Origin: Diadema setosum | Lineage: Eukaryota; Echinodermata; Echinoidea; Diadematoida; Diadematidae | Assembly: GCA_033980235.1 (NCBI GenBank) | Contig: CM067076.1 | Span: forward strand, 34,372,883-34,436,882 | Direction: 5' to 3' | Length of the DNA: 64,000 nucleotides | Shown here: in pieces, positions 1 to 11,640 of the stretch | How the letters are laid out: each line of letters begins with the position of its first letter | How positions within the stretch are numbered: position 1 is the first letter of the stretch | Notes under the pieces: generated by a model | What the model was told of the DNA's origin: nothing | Databases searched by the model: none | Seen by the model: only the letters and a program-made list of their open reading frames with translations | Position numbers and translations under genes: made by a program

Positions 1-59
1 CTTCCTATGCTAAGTATCAGGACACCCATACAATTTATTGGTCTATAGGTGGCGCTGTT

Positions 60-1022
60 CATCCTGTCGGTCTCGTGGGCCTTCTTTGCTTAGTGTCGGT
101 CTCGTGAACCTCTTTTGGGTAATGTCGGTCTCGTGAGCCTTGTATGCGTAGCATCGGTCTCGTGGACCTTTTAAAGGGAAGCAGTCCTGAGATTGTCACT
201 GTACTGATGATTAAGAAGAGTAAAAAATATAACCTTTCACCAATTTATACGCGTGGACATAAACAATTGTCTCCGTACGCGATTTAAAAAAAAAATAATT
301 CCTGCAAGCGATCGTGTAAGAGCCTGCCAAAAGGTGCAACGTCATTGATGCCCTACTCTAGAGTTGACAGCCGTGCCTCAGAAAACCAATTTAAGTGTTC
401 AAAATGATCATATCTGATTTTTTCATAAAATGTGACAATATGTGGTTTTATTATTTCAAACAAAATATTTCAAGCTTATTCATATATACAATTAATATGA
501 AAATAAATAGTAAACATGTATATATGAATAACTAGGGATGACGAGCAGAACACCGCTGGAAAGAGTTGTGCATCGATGACGTATGACTCTCCGCCAAGAC
601 TTGCTCATTGCAGAGTCACACTTTTTTAACCGAAATGTACGAGCTTATTTGGTGATTTGAAAGTTTGTTTTTGATGAAAGTAGATCATTGGAGGTACCAA
701 CAACAACATATTTTTTTTTTTTTTTTATTTCGTGAGGACTGCGTCCCTTAAGTGTAGTGTCGGTCTTGTGGGCTTTGTTTGCTTACTGTCGGTCTCATGA
801 GTCTTTTGTGCGTAGTGTCGGTCTCGTGAGCCGTAGAACTCCTGGGCTTATTTTACTTGATGTCGAACTCGTGGGCTTTATTTACTCAGTGTCGAACTCG
901 TGGGCTGTATAACTGGTGGGCTGTATGACTTGTGAGCTGTATGACTCCTGGGCTGTATGACTTGTGAGCTGTATAACTTGTGGGCTGTATGACTCGTGGG
1001 TGTCGGTCTCGTGACGTGCACC
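60..1022. repeat. degenerate short repeats, GTCGGTCTCGTGRGC family
   Basis: The core GTCGGTCTCGTGRGC recurs between 60 and 165 and between 745 and 830. It then shifts into a GTATGACTCGTGGGCT version up to 1,015. The end at 1,005-1,022 (gtcggtctcgtgacgtgcac) is the complement of the start of the element at 24,060. This looks like one end of a foldback-type element whose long terminal repeats are made of small subrepeats. 190-740 shows no feature I can name. Confidence 0.5.
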
Positions 1023-2139
1023 GGATTTAATGCCTACAATCAACCTACTAAGCAGCATGCTGTCTTAAGGTTCAGGAAGCACGTTTTTTTTTTTTTTTTA
1101 TGCTTGATTGATATAGATATAAGTATCAATTTCATGTTAATCAACCTTTCGTGTCTTCGCATACATCTGATTGTAGAAAATATCTTCTAGCACTGTCTAC
1201 TATCACTTCTGTCTATAGATACGATAATATCAAAATGTTACTGTCTGTCACAAGGCGTCCGTCAATCTGCATTAGACACAGTGGTGGAAGTGTAATTAAG
1301 TTGGGGACATCATTTATAAATATACAAGTTCGTTTTTTTAGCAGCCTCTTCATTATTTTGACGTTTATAATTATATGAAATAGAATAAAATAAAAAATGA
1401 ATAAACGAGTAAGAATAAAGTACAGCATCTACATTAGTAATCTCAACAACAAAATTAGAAAGTCCAATATTCATTGCCCTGCATACACGGATTCAGTAGA
1501 ACAGTGTTTCTGAATAAATTTTGAGGATTTTAAAATTTGAGTATCCATTTAATCTATTTGTTTGTCAAAATTAAGGTCATTTCGGGCACTCTTTTACCTA
1601 TAAATCAAGCGAAAACATCAAACAGAACTTAAGGTACATATCTACTTCCTGGTCATAAGTCTATAACCCGAAAGACGAGACCTGTCTCAAAGATTTTGTT
1701 CATAAAATTATCTTTTGTAAGACACAACAACGGACACAGTTTACGTTGCATTGACAATAGTAATTTGCATATAATCTGTTTAGTTTACTAAACCATATTA
1801 GAGAGAAAAGGCCCGGTTTTAAACCCTCACATATCAACTAATAAAATATTAGTTGTACATGAATCAAGACTCTTCAACCTCGACCTCAACAAAGAGAGCG
1901 AAGAACTTGACACAGTACGAGTAAAATACTTGATAGGCAATTACACGTATCTATTCATTCCAGTCAAAAAGTTTGTTGACACAATTTGTCATGAGTAAAT
2001 ATCTGTATAGCCAAAGAGACGAATTCATTCGATACGTATATGCCATAGCACGGTTTCTTTTGATATCTTCGTCGGGATGCAGATTCACATTATAGTGTAG
2101 AACAAACTAAAAACAACAGAAGATAGGAATGATAAACAA
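1023..2139. other. AT-rich sequence with nothing recognised
   Basis: Small open frames only, a T-run at 1,086-1,099, no splice-bounded coding segment and no repeat I could match to the rest of the window. Confidence 0.4.
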
Positions 2140-2400
2140 GCCCAAAATTACATTTCATTGCTCCAAATATGACGATGCTGCATCCGTCATAAAATATTTT
2201 ATGATTTGAAAACAACTGAATGTATGCATGTTTACAAACATAATTTACTTTAATATGCAAAGAATATATGTACGTCGTACTAGTGAGAATAGCTCACAGG
2301 TCAATGAGGCATCACGGACCTGATACATGGAGTGCTTTACCTGACTCCTTAAAGACACAAACATCTTTGTTTTCTTTTAAAGCTAGCTTAAAGAAATATA
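2140..2400 (+). mobile_element. LINE fragment, C-terminal RT region
   Basis: At 2,285-2,402 one frame reads GPDTWSALPDSLKTQT then SFKASLKKYM, the typical end of a CR1/L2/jockey-type LINE protein (GP..W..LP..I...FK..LK). Upstream the frame is broken. A MITE (2,401-3,083) splits it from its own 3' UTR at 3,084-3,630. Confidence 0.55.
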
Positions 2401-3083
2401 TGTGACCCTGCACTTAAAAAAAAGTCACCAGATATGAATTTTAAGTTAAGACCATATTCTGAAAGAGCAGACTTTAAGCCTTAAAATGATGTATAACTCA
2501 AATCAAATGAACTCTCCTAACCTATCTAAATATTGGAAAGAAAGCACTAACTCAGGAAAAGTGTGAACTGAGAAAAGAGGCTCTGAAGTACAGTGTCTAT
2601 TCAAGCGCTTAATCTTTACCAAACCGTGCTGGCTGTGCCATGAATGGGACAAAAAACAGGACGTAAATGACCAGAGTAACAACAATGAAGGGATTATCAT
2701 ATTAAACTGAAATTGAGCACGCCTCATGAACACATTCTGTCCATAATTAATGCCAACATTCAAAGCAGTAGCACTATCCTTTCAAAAGATATTAGAGTTG
2801 AAAGTGAAGATTGTGGACAAGGTTTTTCAGAAATGAAAAAGGGATTCTAAAGACAAACCTAATCACACTATTCTACCAAAAATGTTCAAGATAAACTGCT
2901 AAAAAACACACTTTTCTGCCCGTTTTATGATACCAAATTTTAGCATAATGTAAAAGAAGACCCGTTCTTTCAGAAAATATGAAAAAGTCAAGTTCGGCTA
3001 GATTGACCCATTTCACTTATTTTCAGTCCTCACGCAAAATCAGTGTGTGCGACTTTATGTTCGTTTTGAGGTGCACTGTCACA
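2401..3083. mobile_element. MITE of the TGTGACC family, copy 1
   Basis: Short terminal inverted repeats: TGTGACCCTGCAC at the left, GTGCACTGTCACA at the right. It is inserted in a LINE. The interior (actctcctaacctatctaaa and on) recurs at 34.8, 40.8, 47.0 and 52.6 kb. The small minus-strand frame inside is shared by chance of ancestry and is not a gene. Confidence 0.65.
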
Positions 3084-3630
3084 TATGTTAACTCAATATA
3101 TTTAGTATTATAATGTATAGTAATTTGATATGATTTTGTTTGTTTAGGTTTGAAATTGTTAGTATAATTGTATTGATATACTGAAGATAAATGGCCCCAA
3201 CACAAACATTCAAGTCACCTATTGCACTCGCACAGCACTCACTCACATCTCTTTCCCTATAAATCATACTATTGTAACGTAGAACAATTAAAAAAAAAAC
3301 CTGCACTTTCTGTGAGAGGAAAACCAGAGTTATATTTCCCAATGAGGCCATCAGCCCAGTAAAGCTATGCTTATGCTGACGGTCTCCTGCTTCCCTATTT
3401 AATCAAATGTACTGCCTTATTTGTATTATAATTATGTAACAATCAATGTTTTACAACGATTTCTGTTATGCATATAGAATCAACTGCACTTTTGTTTTGT
3501 ACATTGTATTGCTCTTTTGTCATTTGGTTATGATTGGTTTGAAATTGTCACATTGATGTTGTTCATTTTTATTTGATTTGATTCAAAAGCAAAATAAAAT
3601 ACGAACGAAACGAAACGAAAAGAATCTAGT
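3084..3630 (+). mobile_element. LINE 3' UTR with ACGAA-type tail
   Basis: Continues the LINE of 2,140-2,400 after the MITE. It ends AAATAAAATACGAACGAAAC with (ACGAA)-like repeats at 3,599-3,622, as in LINEs that end in short tandem repeats instead of poly(A). Confidence 0.45.
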
Positions 3631-3863
3631 TCATTTTAACACCTCTTAAACAAGTAAAGTGGGTCAAATAAAAAGGAATGCGAGCCGACTAGACTTCGCA
3701 TTAAACAAAAAAGGAAAATCTGTATTGGCTCAGGCCTTATTGTACCTGTTATGTCATGTATGTTAGAATACTACAATGGATGTATACAAGAATTTCAGCC
3801 GTATTCACAATTTATACATAAAAGCTATACCTACTCAACACACAGACAACTGCACACAATCTG

Positions 3864-3925
3864 CTTAAACAAGACCTCCTAACGAAGATGAACGCTTAAA
3901 CAAGACCTCCTAACGAAGATGAACA
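3864..3925. repeat. 31-bp direct duplication
   Basis: Two adjacent copies of 31 bp beginning cttaaacaagacctcctaac, differing only in the last base. From 3,926 to 4,600 I see no further feature apart from A- and G-runs. Confidence 0.7.
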
Positions 3926-4623
3926 CACACGAAATGGCAATATTTTTTTTTTCTTTACATAGGTAATCTGATGGTAGCTTAAAATAATTTATACTGAACA
4001 ATTTATGTCATTCAAACCGTATGGTGTGCATGAATAGTTAAATATCATAGAATGATGCTCTGCACCTAAACAGATTTTGAAAAAAAAAAAGATTGAAAAA
4101 TGATAGAAATTTATAATCAGATAATGTGTACAACTCCGGTCTCTGTAATAAGAATCCCCAAATCACTAAAATTTTGTCCATTAATTTTAGTGTGACTCTT
4201 TGGGGGTGGGGAGGTGGGTGCTCGATTTAGGTTAGATCAAGACGGAGTGCTCCCTCCCCTCCCCATTCCCTTTAACGAAGAATGTCATTGTCATGGTTGT
4301 CTTAAGGGATTTCTTTTTTCATGATTTCTGAGATTATAAAAGGATTTGCAAGATACAGCAGTCATTTTGTAGTGAAAATTGATATACACAATGGACGTAT
4401 ACTAGCATGACGCAAATCTCTCGTTTGAAGAGGCTACACCCCAGTAAATAATGCCAGTGCATATCTTGGCAATCAATGACTTAAAATCAAAGATATAAAA
4501 CACCTGTTTCTTGACCCTGGCCTAATCTAAGCATCAGTCATCGCCACAGCACCACAGGAGGGGGGGGGGCACCGCGAGAGGAGGAGATTGTTTTGGTTTT
4601 GGCATGGGCTATGTAGCTCCATG

Positions 4624-4805
4624 GTGCGTGTGTGTGTGTGTACGTGTGTGTGTGTGAGTGTAGACATTCAGCGTATGCAGACAGAGCATGCCTGTACTGC
4701 AGTGACTGGAACTATTGTCATTCCATTTTGTCTCTCCCCTTCTCCCTCCCCCATCTCTCCCCTCTCTCTCTCTCTCTCTCTCTCTCCCTCTCTCTCTCTT
4801 TCTCA
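4624..4805. repeat. TG and CT microsatellites
   Basis: (TG)n-like at 4,626-4,660 and (CT)n at 4,760-4,802. These explain the low-complexity frames predicted here. Confidence 0.85.
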
Positions 4806-5411
4806 GCAGGCTGATTGTAACCAGGGAGGTAGTAGTATCACCTCCCCGTTGTAACTCACTGCCAAATAGCACATTGTCAGCACCGGCAAACTGGCAATGC
4901 TCTCCTTCTTATTCATGTATTTTCGTCATTTACGGGTCAATTTTTTTCGTTCGAAATGTAAAATGGATGGCCATAGAATTTCTCAATAGAATATAAAATT
5001 GAAAACTTTAGAAAGGATAGAGAAAATTGAGTTCACTTTGAATGGTCTGCCACAGGCAGATATCCTTATCATGCTCTTACGTAATACGACAGCTGCTTTC
5101 TCAATGATCCAGTCAGCAGGCTGTTGTAACCAGGGAGGTACAGCTGTAGTCTCACCTCCCCTTTGTAACTCACTGCCAAATAGCACATTGTCAGCACCGG
5201 CAAACTGGTAATGCTCTCCTTCTTATTCCTGTATTTTCGTTATTTACGGGTCAATTTTTTTCGTTCGAAATGTAAAATGGATGACCATAGAATTTCTCAA
5301 TAGAATATAAAATTGAAAACTTTAAAAAGGATAGAGAAAATTGAGTTCACTTTGAATGGTCTGCCACAGGCAGATATCCTTATCATGCTCTTACGTAATA
5401 CGACAGCTGCT
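4804..5411. repeat. 310-bp tandem duplication
   Basis: Unit 4,804-5,113 and a second copy 5,114-5,411, each starting cagcaggctg and ending gacagctgct. Nearly identical. Each contains a small open frame (MKTLERIEKIEFTLNGLPQA), copied with the unit; there is no other sign of coding. 5,412-5,590 shows nothing recognisable. Confidence 0.75.
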
Positions 5412-5589
5412 GGAGTCATCAAACCCTGGCTTGGCCTCCAGGTTTGTCACGCCGAGCAGAAAGTTTATTTGCAATGGACAAGTACTTCGACTCCCAACTC
5501 TCAAACGACAAATAAAAGCACCCCACTTTGGTAAAAATTCGGCTGGGGTCTCGCCTCAAACGAGAGATTGACGGCATGATGTTAAAATC

Positions 5590-5605
5590 GTTAGCTGTAA
5601 ATGGA
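5590..5605. other. left inversion breakpoint
   Basis: From about 5,597 rightwards the plus strand matches the complement of the unit 2 B-C intron (44,270-44,325, including the stretch with gagttcgaggaat). To the left the match stops. The partner breakpoint is near 24,712. Confidence 0.65.
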
Positions 5606-5935
5606 AATTGTAGCATTCCTCGAACTCGGTTTGCAAGAAATAAAACATGATTTGCAGGACGCTAATTTCCATAGCAATCAGGTATAGGAATGCAATTTAT
5701 CTACATGGACAATTCATTACATAGGCCTCTCACAGATACATTTTGTAAATTCATTATGATAGGAATAATCACTGTGCCGGTGTTGTGTTTTATTAATTAA
5801 GACTGAATTGAATTCCATTCACACATTTTTCAATTATTTATCGCCTTCTTTCTAGCATGTTCCTTAAAATTACTATGCTGCATTTCATATGAATTACTAT
5901 TTTAGTTCTTAAACGACAAGATGAAACACTGACAG

Positions 5936-6159
5936 AGCGCCAACTAAGGGACGTTAATCGTCGCTATGACGAGCTTCAGGCGAACCTCCAGTCTCGCATT
6001 GACGACCTTAATCTAACCCGGCAGTACATTGAGCTCACCGGGGAGGTCAGGGACAGTATGGAGTGGGTGAACGCCACTACCGCCAAATTGACCGAGGCCA
6101 AACCACACATTCCGGCCGTCGATATCGAATCGTTGGTGAAGGAGATTAGTGACCTTGAG
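5936..6159 (+). CDS. spectrin-repeat exon C, unit 3, in inverted orientation
   Basis: Same exon as 62,885-63,108 and 43,700-43,923 but on the plus strand. RQLRDVNRRYDELQANLQSR, the Trp anchor MEWVNATTAKL, and ESLVKEISDLE at donor gtagga. 224 nt from the conserved acceptor actgacag; an upstream AG (cgacaag) is also possible. Fully open. Its 5' intron matches the unit 2 B-C intron only from about 5,597 on. It has no partner exon B on this strand. Confidence 0.72.
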
Positions 6160-6703
6160 GTAGGAGACAGGAGGATATTTCCTATCTCAAAATCTACTGC
6201 CATGATATCAAAATCGATATTTCAAAATTATCATAAAATCATTTCAAATGTCAACACTCTCAGACCAAAATCTTAAATGTACATGGTGTATTAAAGTTAG
6301 ATGAGCTGTCCGTTGCCTGTCATGATTAGCTGAGGGTGGAATTAGATTGTACATGGCAGTTGCATGGTGCTTGTTTTTTTGAAAAGTCTCTCGCCGTTTG
6401 AAGGATGAAGTTTGTCATGCTCGAGGCTTACGTAAAATTTTGGAAACAATGTTTAAGAAAACATCTTCATAGAAATTGATTTGATAGACATCTCGAAAAA
6501 GAAATCTGTTAAAAACGACTTTACGAATCTTTGAATTCTAGAAATATTCCTTCAGCAACTATCTTAAACTTGACAGTACTTCAAGCATGCTTTCCAAGTC
6601 TTTAAATCTCTACTTTTCAGTCCCGTTTTTGTTTTGTTTTGTTTTGTGTTCTTGTTTATTGGGTTGTTGTGTTTTTGTTTGTTTCCTGTTGTTGTTTTTG
6701 CAG

Positions 6704-6934
6704 GATCTTGTCACGCATCTCGGCAACCACAAAGTGACAGTGGATGTCAGTTTGCGTAATGAGCAGTTTGTTGCCGACAACAAAGAGAACTTGCAAAAGG
6801 ACAAGCAGGATGAACTGAACCAACAGGCAGCTGGGCTCAAGGAAGACTACAACAAACTTCAAGTCACTGCACAGGAATGGTTGAAGAACGCCCAGGACGA
6901 GCTCGGCCGCTTAGAGCAAGAAGAGAACGAAAAG
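6704..6934 (+). CDS. spectrin-repeat exon D, unit 3, in inverted orientation
   Basis: Acceptor gtttttgcag precedes DLVTHLGNHKVTVDVSLRNE; the exon goes on with NQQAAGLKEDYNKLQVTAQ, the Trp anchor QEWLKNAQDELGRL, and ends EQEENEK at donor gttact, which is weak. It is 231 nt, one codon shorter than the other two copies and more diverged from them than they are from each other. No exon E follows within the next kilobase, although in unit 1 it is 0.4 kb away. Confidence 0.72.
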
Positions 6935-7502
6935 GTTACTTACCTTACATCTTTCCGTGGAGTGGCAATAATGATCGTATTTAGCCGCACAAACTGACAA
7001 ACCTGAAGAATATTAGGAGAGTGGTAATGGAATACATGTACCGTCGAAGTTGTTTGAGATGAGTAACAGTTTTCCTTCCATGTCAGTGCATTTGGGTAGC
7101 CAGCCACTTATCTTTTCCAGTCCCAGCTTGCCAAAGTTTTTTTTATGAAATAGTAATTTATGCTAAATCCTGCAAATCTCTCTTTGATCTTTCCATCTGG
7201 GGGGGGGGGGGGGAACTAATTTCTGTGTGCGAGAAGTATTCAAGCTTAGGCGCATACCTTGCTGAACAGATCCAAATACATCATGTACATGTAGTGAGTG
7301 TCATATCACCTTAATTTGTCACTTTTCTTTGGTTGCTTACATTTAATATGTTATCATTAGGTATTGATAAATCTACAGAGCACTGCGCGGTAAAGTATTG
7401 CTTTTACAACTCTGTCTGACTTTATTGCCTTTGTTACTACCGTGATAATCACTGTGACAATCAATTCCACCATCCAAAAATAACCCATTATCCATCATCC
7501 AG

Positions 7503-7589
7503 GACATGGTCACTGGAATCCGCATAGCACACCTGCTGCTCTTCGTACTGAGTATTCCAGCCATGCTGCAACTTTACGGCGAACATGTT
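7503..7589 (+). CDS. possible leader exon of the Ig-domain gene
   Basis: Between acceptor tcatccag and donor gtaagt lies an open 29-codon exon with one Met near its start and a hydrophobic run (IAHLLLFVLSIPAMLQL). It ends in phase 0, the phase of the Ig exon at 12,455. A related exon of 30 codons, without a Met, precedes the paralogue at 22,058. It may be untranslated leader or an alternative signal peptide. The 4.9-kb intron contains the Cys-rich-ORF hairpin element. The link to the Ig exon is inference. Confidence 0.4.
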
Positions 7590-7907
7590 GTAAGTACATG
7601 TTTCTGCTGGGTATGGGTGTACACAGGAAAGTAATAAAAAGTTAAAAAATTTCCCTTCAATGGTACAACGTTTTGACTATGGTCAAGTGTCTAAAGGCAT
7701 TGGACAGAATCAGACTTTCACATAATTTAGTGAGATTTTTAGAATGAAGAATTGATTTCTATCATTGAATTTGAGCTATACCCACTCCAAAAACAGTGCA
7801 TGCAAAACACTGCAACATAAGTGTGCAATTGGAAGTAGTCGTCCCCACTTCTCTTACTTCCATTATGCCCCATTGTAATCCAACAGAAATATATCTCAAT
7901 ATTAAAA

Positions 7908-8623
7908 CCTTGGTACTTTACCCTACTCCCCGACATCTCCCTCACTGCTCTCATCAGTTGTTTGGTTGATATTCTGGCAAGAGTTACCATGACATATGCC
8001 GCAGGCAGAAATACACTTGACTCCTTGCTTTTAACAACAACACCTAAGTGTGCTACAGTTCCCTCACAGTTGCAGCTGACAAACTTCAGAAGAAAGTCCG
8101 GTGCGGTTGGGTCTGTTGAAGGGACCGGTGTGTAACCTTGGTCACCGAGCTTACATTCGTACTCCAAGACATCCAATGATGGAGTTTGCAACATTAGCCA
8201 ATCTCTGGTTTGGAGATAAGCTCGTAGAGAATGCTACACTGCAGCTTCTGTTGTCGGGGGCAACCTTGGTACTTTACCCTACTCCCCGACATCTCCCTCA
8301 CTGCTCTCATTAGTTGTTTGGTTGATATTCTGGCAAGAGTTACCATGACATATGCCGCAAGCAGAAATACACTTGACTCCTTGCTTTTAGCAACAACACC
8401 TAAGTGTGCTACAGTTCCCTCACAGTTGCAGCTGACAAACTTCAGAAGAAAGTCCGGTGCGGTTGGGTCTGTTGAAAGGACCGATGTGTAACCTTGGTCA
8501 CCGAGCTTACATTCGTACTCCAAGACATCCAATGATGGAGTTTGCATCATTAGCCAATCTCTGGTTTGGAGATAAGCTCGTAGAGAATGCTACACTGCAG
8601 CTTCTGTTGTCGGGGGCAGTTTC
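7908..8623. repeat. 358-bp tandem duplication in the left arm
   Basis: 7,908-8,265 and 8,266-8,623 begin ccttggtactttaccctact and differ at only a few positions. The right arm has one copy, so the duplication is later than the hairpin. Confidence 0.75.
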
Positions 8624-8741
8624 TCAGGTTTGATGCTCCCAGCAGCAGCCCGCTTGCTGAATATGTCAAATCTCAAGTCTCCCAAGTCTTTGGGTGGTTT
8701 TCCATGGAACATGAGCTTAAATAATTCGCAGCCGGCTTTAA

Positions 8742-9239
8742 CTCTTTATGTGCCATGTTCGCACGTCCCACTCAGTCGACGGCGTGCCAACTTCGCTTAT
8801 TCCGCTCAAACGCACTAATCCGCTTAAACCGATCGATAAATCGCCTAATCCCGCGGTACAATGAAAGCTTTTCTCGCGCTTTTGTTCCTTTTACATACAG
8901 CTTGCATTCTATGTGATGATTGACTAACAAGCGTTGTTCCCAACTAAATGTCCTAGTAAATTTTAAGTTTCTCTCACGGTTTCATGTGCAAAAGTCATGC
9001 CTTTACAGTAATGTAGCAACTGGTCATTAAAAATAGATAAAATAGATTTGTCATACAATCTATATCAAAGCAAATCTTGGCATTCCTCTTCAACTTTGCT
9101 CACTATCATGTCCAGCTTTAACAAAAATTTGTAGAAATTATACAGATTGGAAAAACAGAATTCTTTCTCAAAGCATGACTACCTTCGTGTCTCAGAATAA
9201 CTTTGCACACAGGGGGTTTCCACCATGGTAAATAAAGAG
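8742..9239 (-). mobile_element. TTAA-target MITE, copy 1
   Basis: Ends CTCTTTATGTGCCA / complement of TGGTAAATAAAGAG, flanked by TTAA at 8,738-8,741 and 9,240-9,243. The opposite hairpin arm has the empty site with a single TTAA (10,283-10,286). Related to 49,976-50,486 over most of its length, in the other orientation. Confidence 0.8.
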
Positions 9240-10197
9240 TTAATGATATCATCTTTCTTGGCTCGGATGTCCAGAAACACATCCATGGCTCTTTCCGCAT
9301 TGTCAGTCTCGCAGAGCTTGTTTACCAAAGTTAATTAGCTGAACCAAGAAATCGCTGACACTGTATCGCAGCCGGAGAAGATGTGCAAGAAGATCGTGTC
9401 TCTCTGGGAGGGCCTCCTGATCTGTGCGATTTCATAAGATGTTTCTTTGGCTGTTGTGAGGAAGATGGGCTGGTCTGCAGCATGATGAATCAGCAAAAAC
9501 ATGATGTCGGTGTCCTCAGCCCTCACCTCAACAGGAGAATCTTTTCCCTCATCTAGAACTGCCCGGACTATACAGTGTCTGCATCATCGTGGCATTGCTG
9601 TACACTCATCCCATTTCTACTGAATGTCTCAGAAAGCAGCAGAATGAGCTGGGCCTTGTTGCTCTTGTTGTCGGGGAACTTTTCTCTGGGAACGAGGCTT
9701 TTGATGTCTGGGCGAATCAAAATGTCGCATTCTTTGTTCGTCTCAGGTGATCATGGTCCTTAGTGGAGCTGCCGTATCCATCAAAGACCACAGTGATTTG
9801 GAGAATTGGCTCCTAATGGACTTCACAAAATGGAGGTAGCTCTCGCCAATGCCCTTCCAGATGAGGTTAGCCTCCCACTTGACGTTGTGCAGGAGCCATC
9901 CACCATCAATCACCAGACTCGTGCAGGGGGTTTGTTCAACGGGTTCTACAAATGCCTTCAGATATCTTGATAGGGCAGCCTTGTCTGGCTTTCGCAACTT
10001 CTGGTCTTTGTCAAATAGAGACATTAGTGTTGCCGTCAACTCAAATCATAGAGCTTCTTTGGTCTTGTCTTCACGCTCACTGATGATGATTAGACTGTTG
10101 AAGAGCTTGAGTGAGTCAATAATCAGCTTCTTTTCATTGACTTTGGGTCCACTTCTGCGATACAGTGTCAGCGATTTCTTAGCTCAGCTAATCAACT

Positions 10198-10705
10198 TTG
10201 GTAAACAAGCTCTGCGAGACTGACAAGGCGGAAAGAGCCATGGATGTGTTTCTGGACATCCGAGCCAAGAAAGATGATACCATTAAAGCCGGCTGTGAAT
10301 TATTCAAGCTCATGTTCCATGGAAAACCACCCAAAGACTTGGGAGACTTGAGATTTGATAAATTATCTTTAGTAAGCGGGCTGCTGCTGGGAGCATTAAA
10401 CCTGAGAAACTGCCCCCGTCAACAGAAGCTGCAGCGCAGCATTCTCTACGAGCTTATGTCCAAACCAGAGATTGGCTAAAATGTTGCAAACTCCATCATT
10501 GGATGTCTTGGAGTACGGATGGAAGCTCGGTGACCGAGGTTACGCACCGGTCCCTTCAACAGACCCCATCGCACCAGACTTTCTTCTGAAGTTTGTCAGC
10601 TGCAACTGTGAAGGGGACTGTAGCACACTTAGGTGCTGTAGTAAAAAGCAAGGAGTCAAGAGTGTATTTTCTGCTTGCGGTAAATGTCATGGTAACTCTT
10701 GCTAG
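10198..10705 (+). pseudogene. right arm of the hairpin: Cys-rich C-terminal fragment
   Basis: VNKLCETDKAERAMDVFLDI through KLMFHGKPPKDLGDLRF and NLRNCPRQQKLQRS, then LQTPSLDVLEYGWKLGDRGY and FLLKFVSCNCEG. The end codes for a cluster of Cys (STLRCCSKK, SACGKCHGNSC) in one frame. A stop at 10,479 and a frameshift near 10,610 break it. This arm lacks the MITE that sits in the left arm. Confidence 0.55.
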
Positions 10706-10789
10706 AACATCAACCAAACAGCTGATGAGAGCAGTGAGGGAGATGTCGGGGAGAAGGGTAAAGTACCGAGGTTTTAATAGTGAGATACA

Positions 10790-11640
10790 TTTCTGTTGGA
10801 TTATAATGGGGCATAATGGAAGTAAGAGAAGTGGGAACGACTACTTCCAATTGCACACTTATGTTGCAGTGTTTTGCACACTGTTTTTCGAGTAGGTATA
10901 GCTCAAATTAAATGATAGAAATCAATTCAGCATTCTAAAAAACTCGCTATATAAACCCACTGAGATACGTATAAAATACCAATAATACATGATTCGGCGG
11001 GTGGAAAAAGTAGGCGTGGCCTATTTTAATGGTCAGGTAGTAGTTTTTACTCAAAACTAATGTTTTGAATCCATTCAGCACCCCCAGAAACCCCTAATTA
11101 GACATCTCACACGCTAATACTGGGAAAAAAATTCCCCATTTTGCCTAGGTTTAACTGGCTCCCCAGTTTTTTTTTTCCACAAGGATCATGTTGGTTCGAA
11201 CTTATTGAGAATCAAACATTTAATAAGTATGTACAGCAGTAATAGGATAATACTTGGTGTAATGGATATAAGAGAAATGGGAACGACTACTTCCCATCGC
11301 ACACGAATGTTTTCATTGCACCCTAAAAACCCACTATATAAACCAAATGAGATACGTATAAGAATACCAATATTTACGTATTTCGGCAAGGGCAAAAAGG
11401 AGGTGTGGCCCATGTTACCGTCAGATAGTAGCGTTTGCTTAAAACTAATGGTTGGAATCGATTCAGCACCCCCACAAACCCCTAGTTAGACATCTCATAT
11501 GCTTATATTGGGAAAAAATATTTTTCCATTTTTGCCCCGCCCCCCTCCGGGTGCCCAACTTTGATTGGCTCCCCAGAATTTTCCACAAGGATTTGGGTTG
11601 GAACTAATTGAGAGGTGTTAGTAGACACCTTTATGAACAC
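10790..11640. repeat. imperfect tandem duplication of about 440 bp
   Basis: 10,790-11,190 resembles 11,240-11,640: gggaacgactacttcc, ctatataaac, gagatacgtat, gattcagcaccccca and accccta recur in the same order. The first half begins inside the right hairpin arm. 11,640-12,450, the rest of the intron, shows only A- and T-rich sequence. Confidence 0.55.

Larger units (their letters stand above)
7727..10945 (-). mobile_element. multicopy element with Cys-rich ORF, folded as a long hairpin
   Basis: Minus-strand remnants of one large protein: a CTSLVIDGGWLLHNVKW segment near 9,900, DTDIMFLLIHHA near 9,500, then HIFSGCDTVS near 9,370. KAERAMDVFLDIRAKKDD and the Cys-rich end FLLKFVSCNCEG follow in the arms. 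From memory, proteins with 'EDTD', 'GCDT' and a closing CxC-rich motif occur in many copies in marine invertebrates, but I cannot assign a transposon class. The 3' part exists twice in opposite orientation: left arm 7,727-9,373 and right arm 10,157-10,945, with spacer 9,374-10,156. The frames are broken. Confidence 0.55.

Noticed and set aside
60..1022. CRISPR-like or regulatory short repeats
   Set aside because: The repeats are uneven in length, degenerate, without unique spacers, and the DNA is eukaryotic.
2503..2763. 86-codon minus-strand frame similar to one at 40,778-40,960
   Set aside because: Both are parts of the TGTGACC MITE family; the similarity is of the DNA repeat and frames are not kept in the other copies.
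4999..5534. Two related open frames (70 and 73 codons) starting MKTLERIEK or MKTLKRIEK
   Set aside because: They are copies of the 310-bp tandem duplication; nothing outside the duplication supports coding, and the unit continues on both sides as noncoding repeat.
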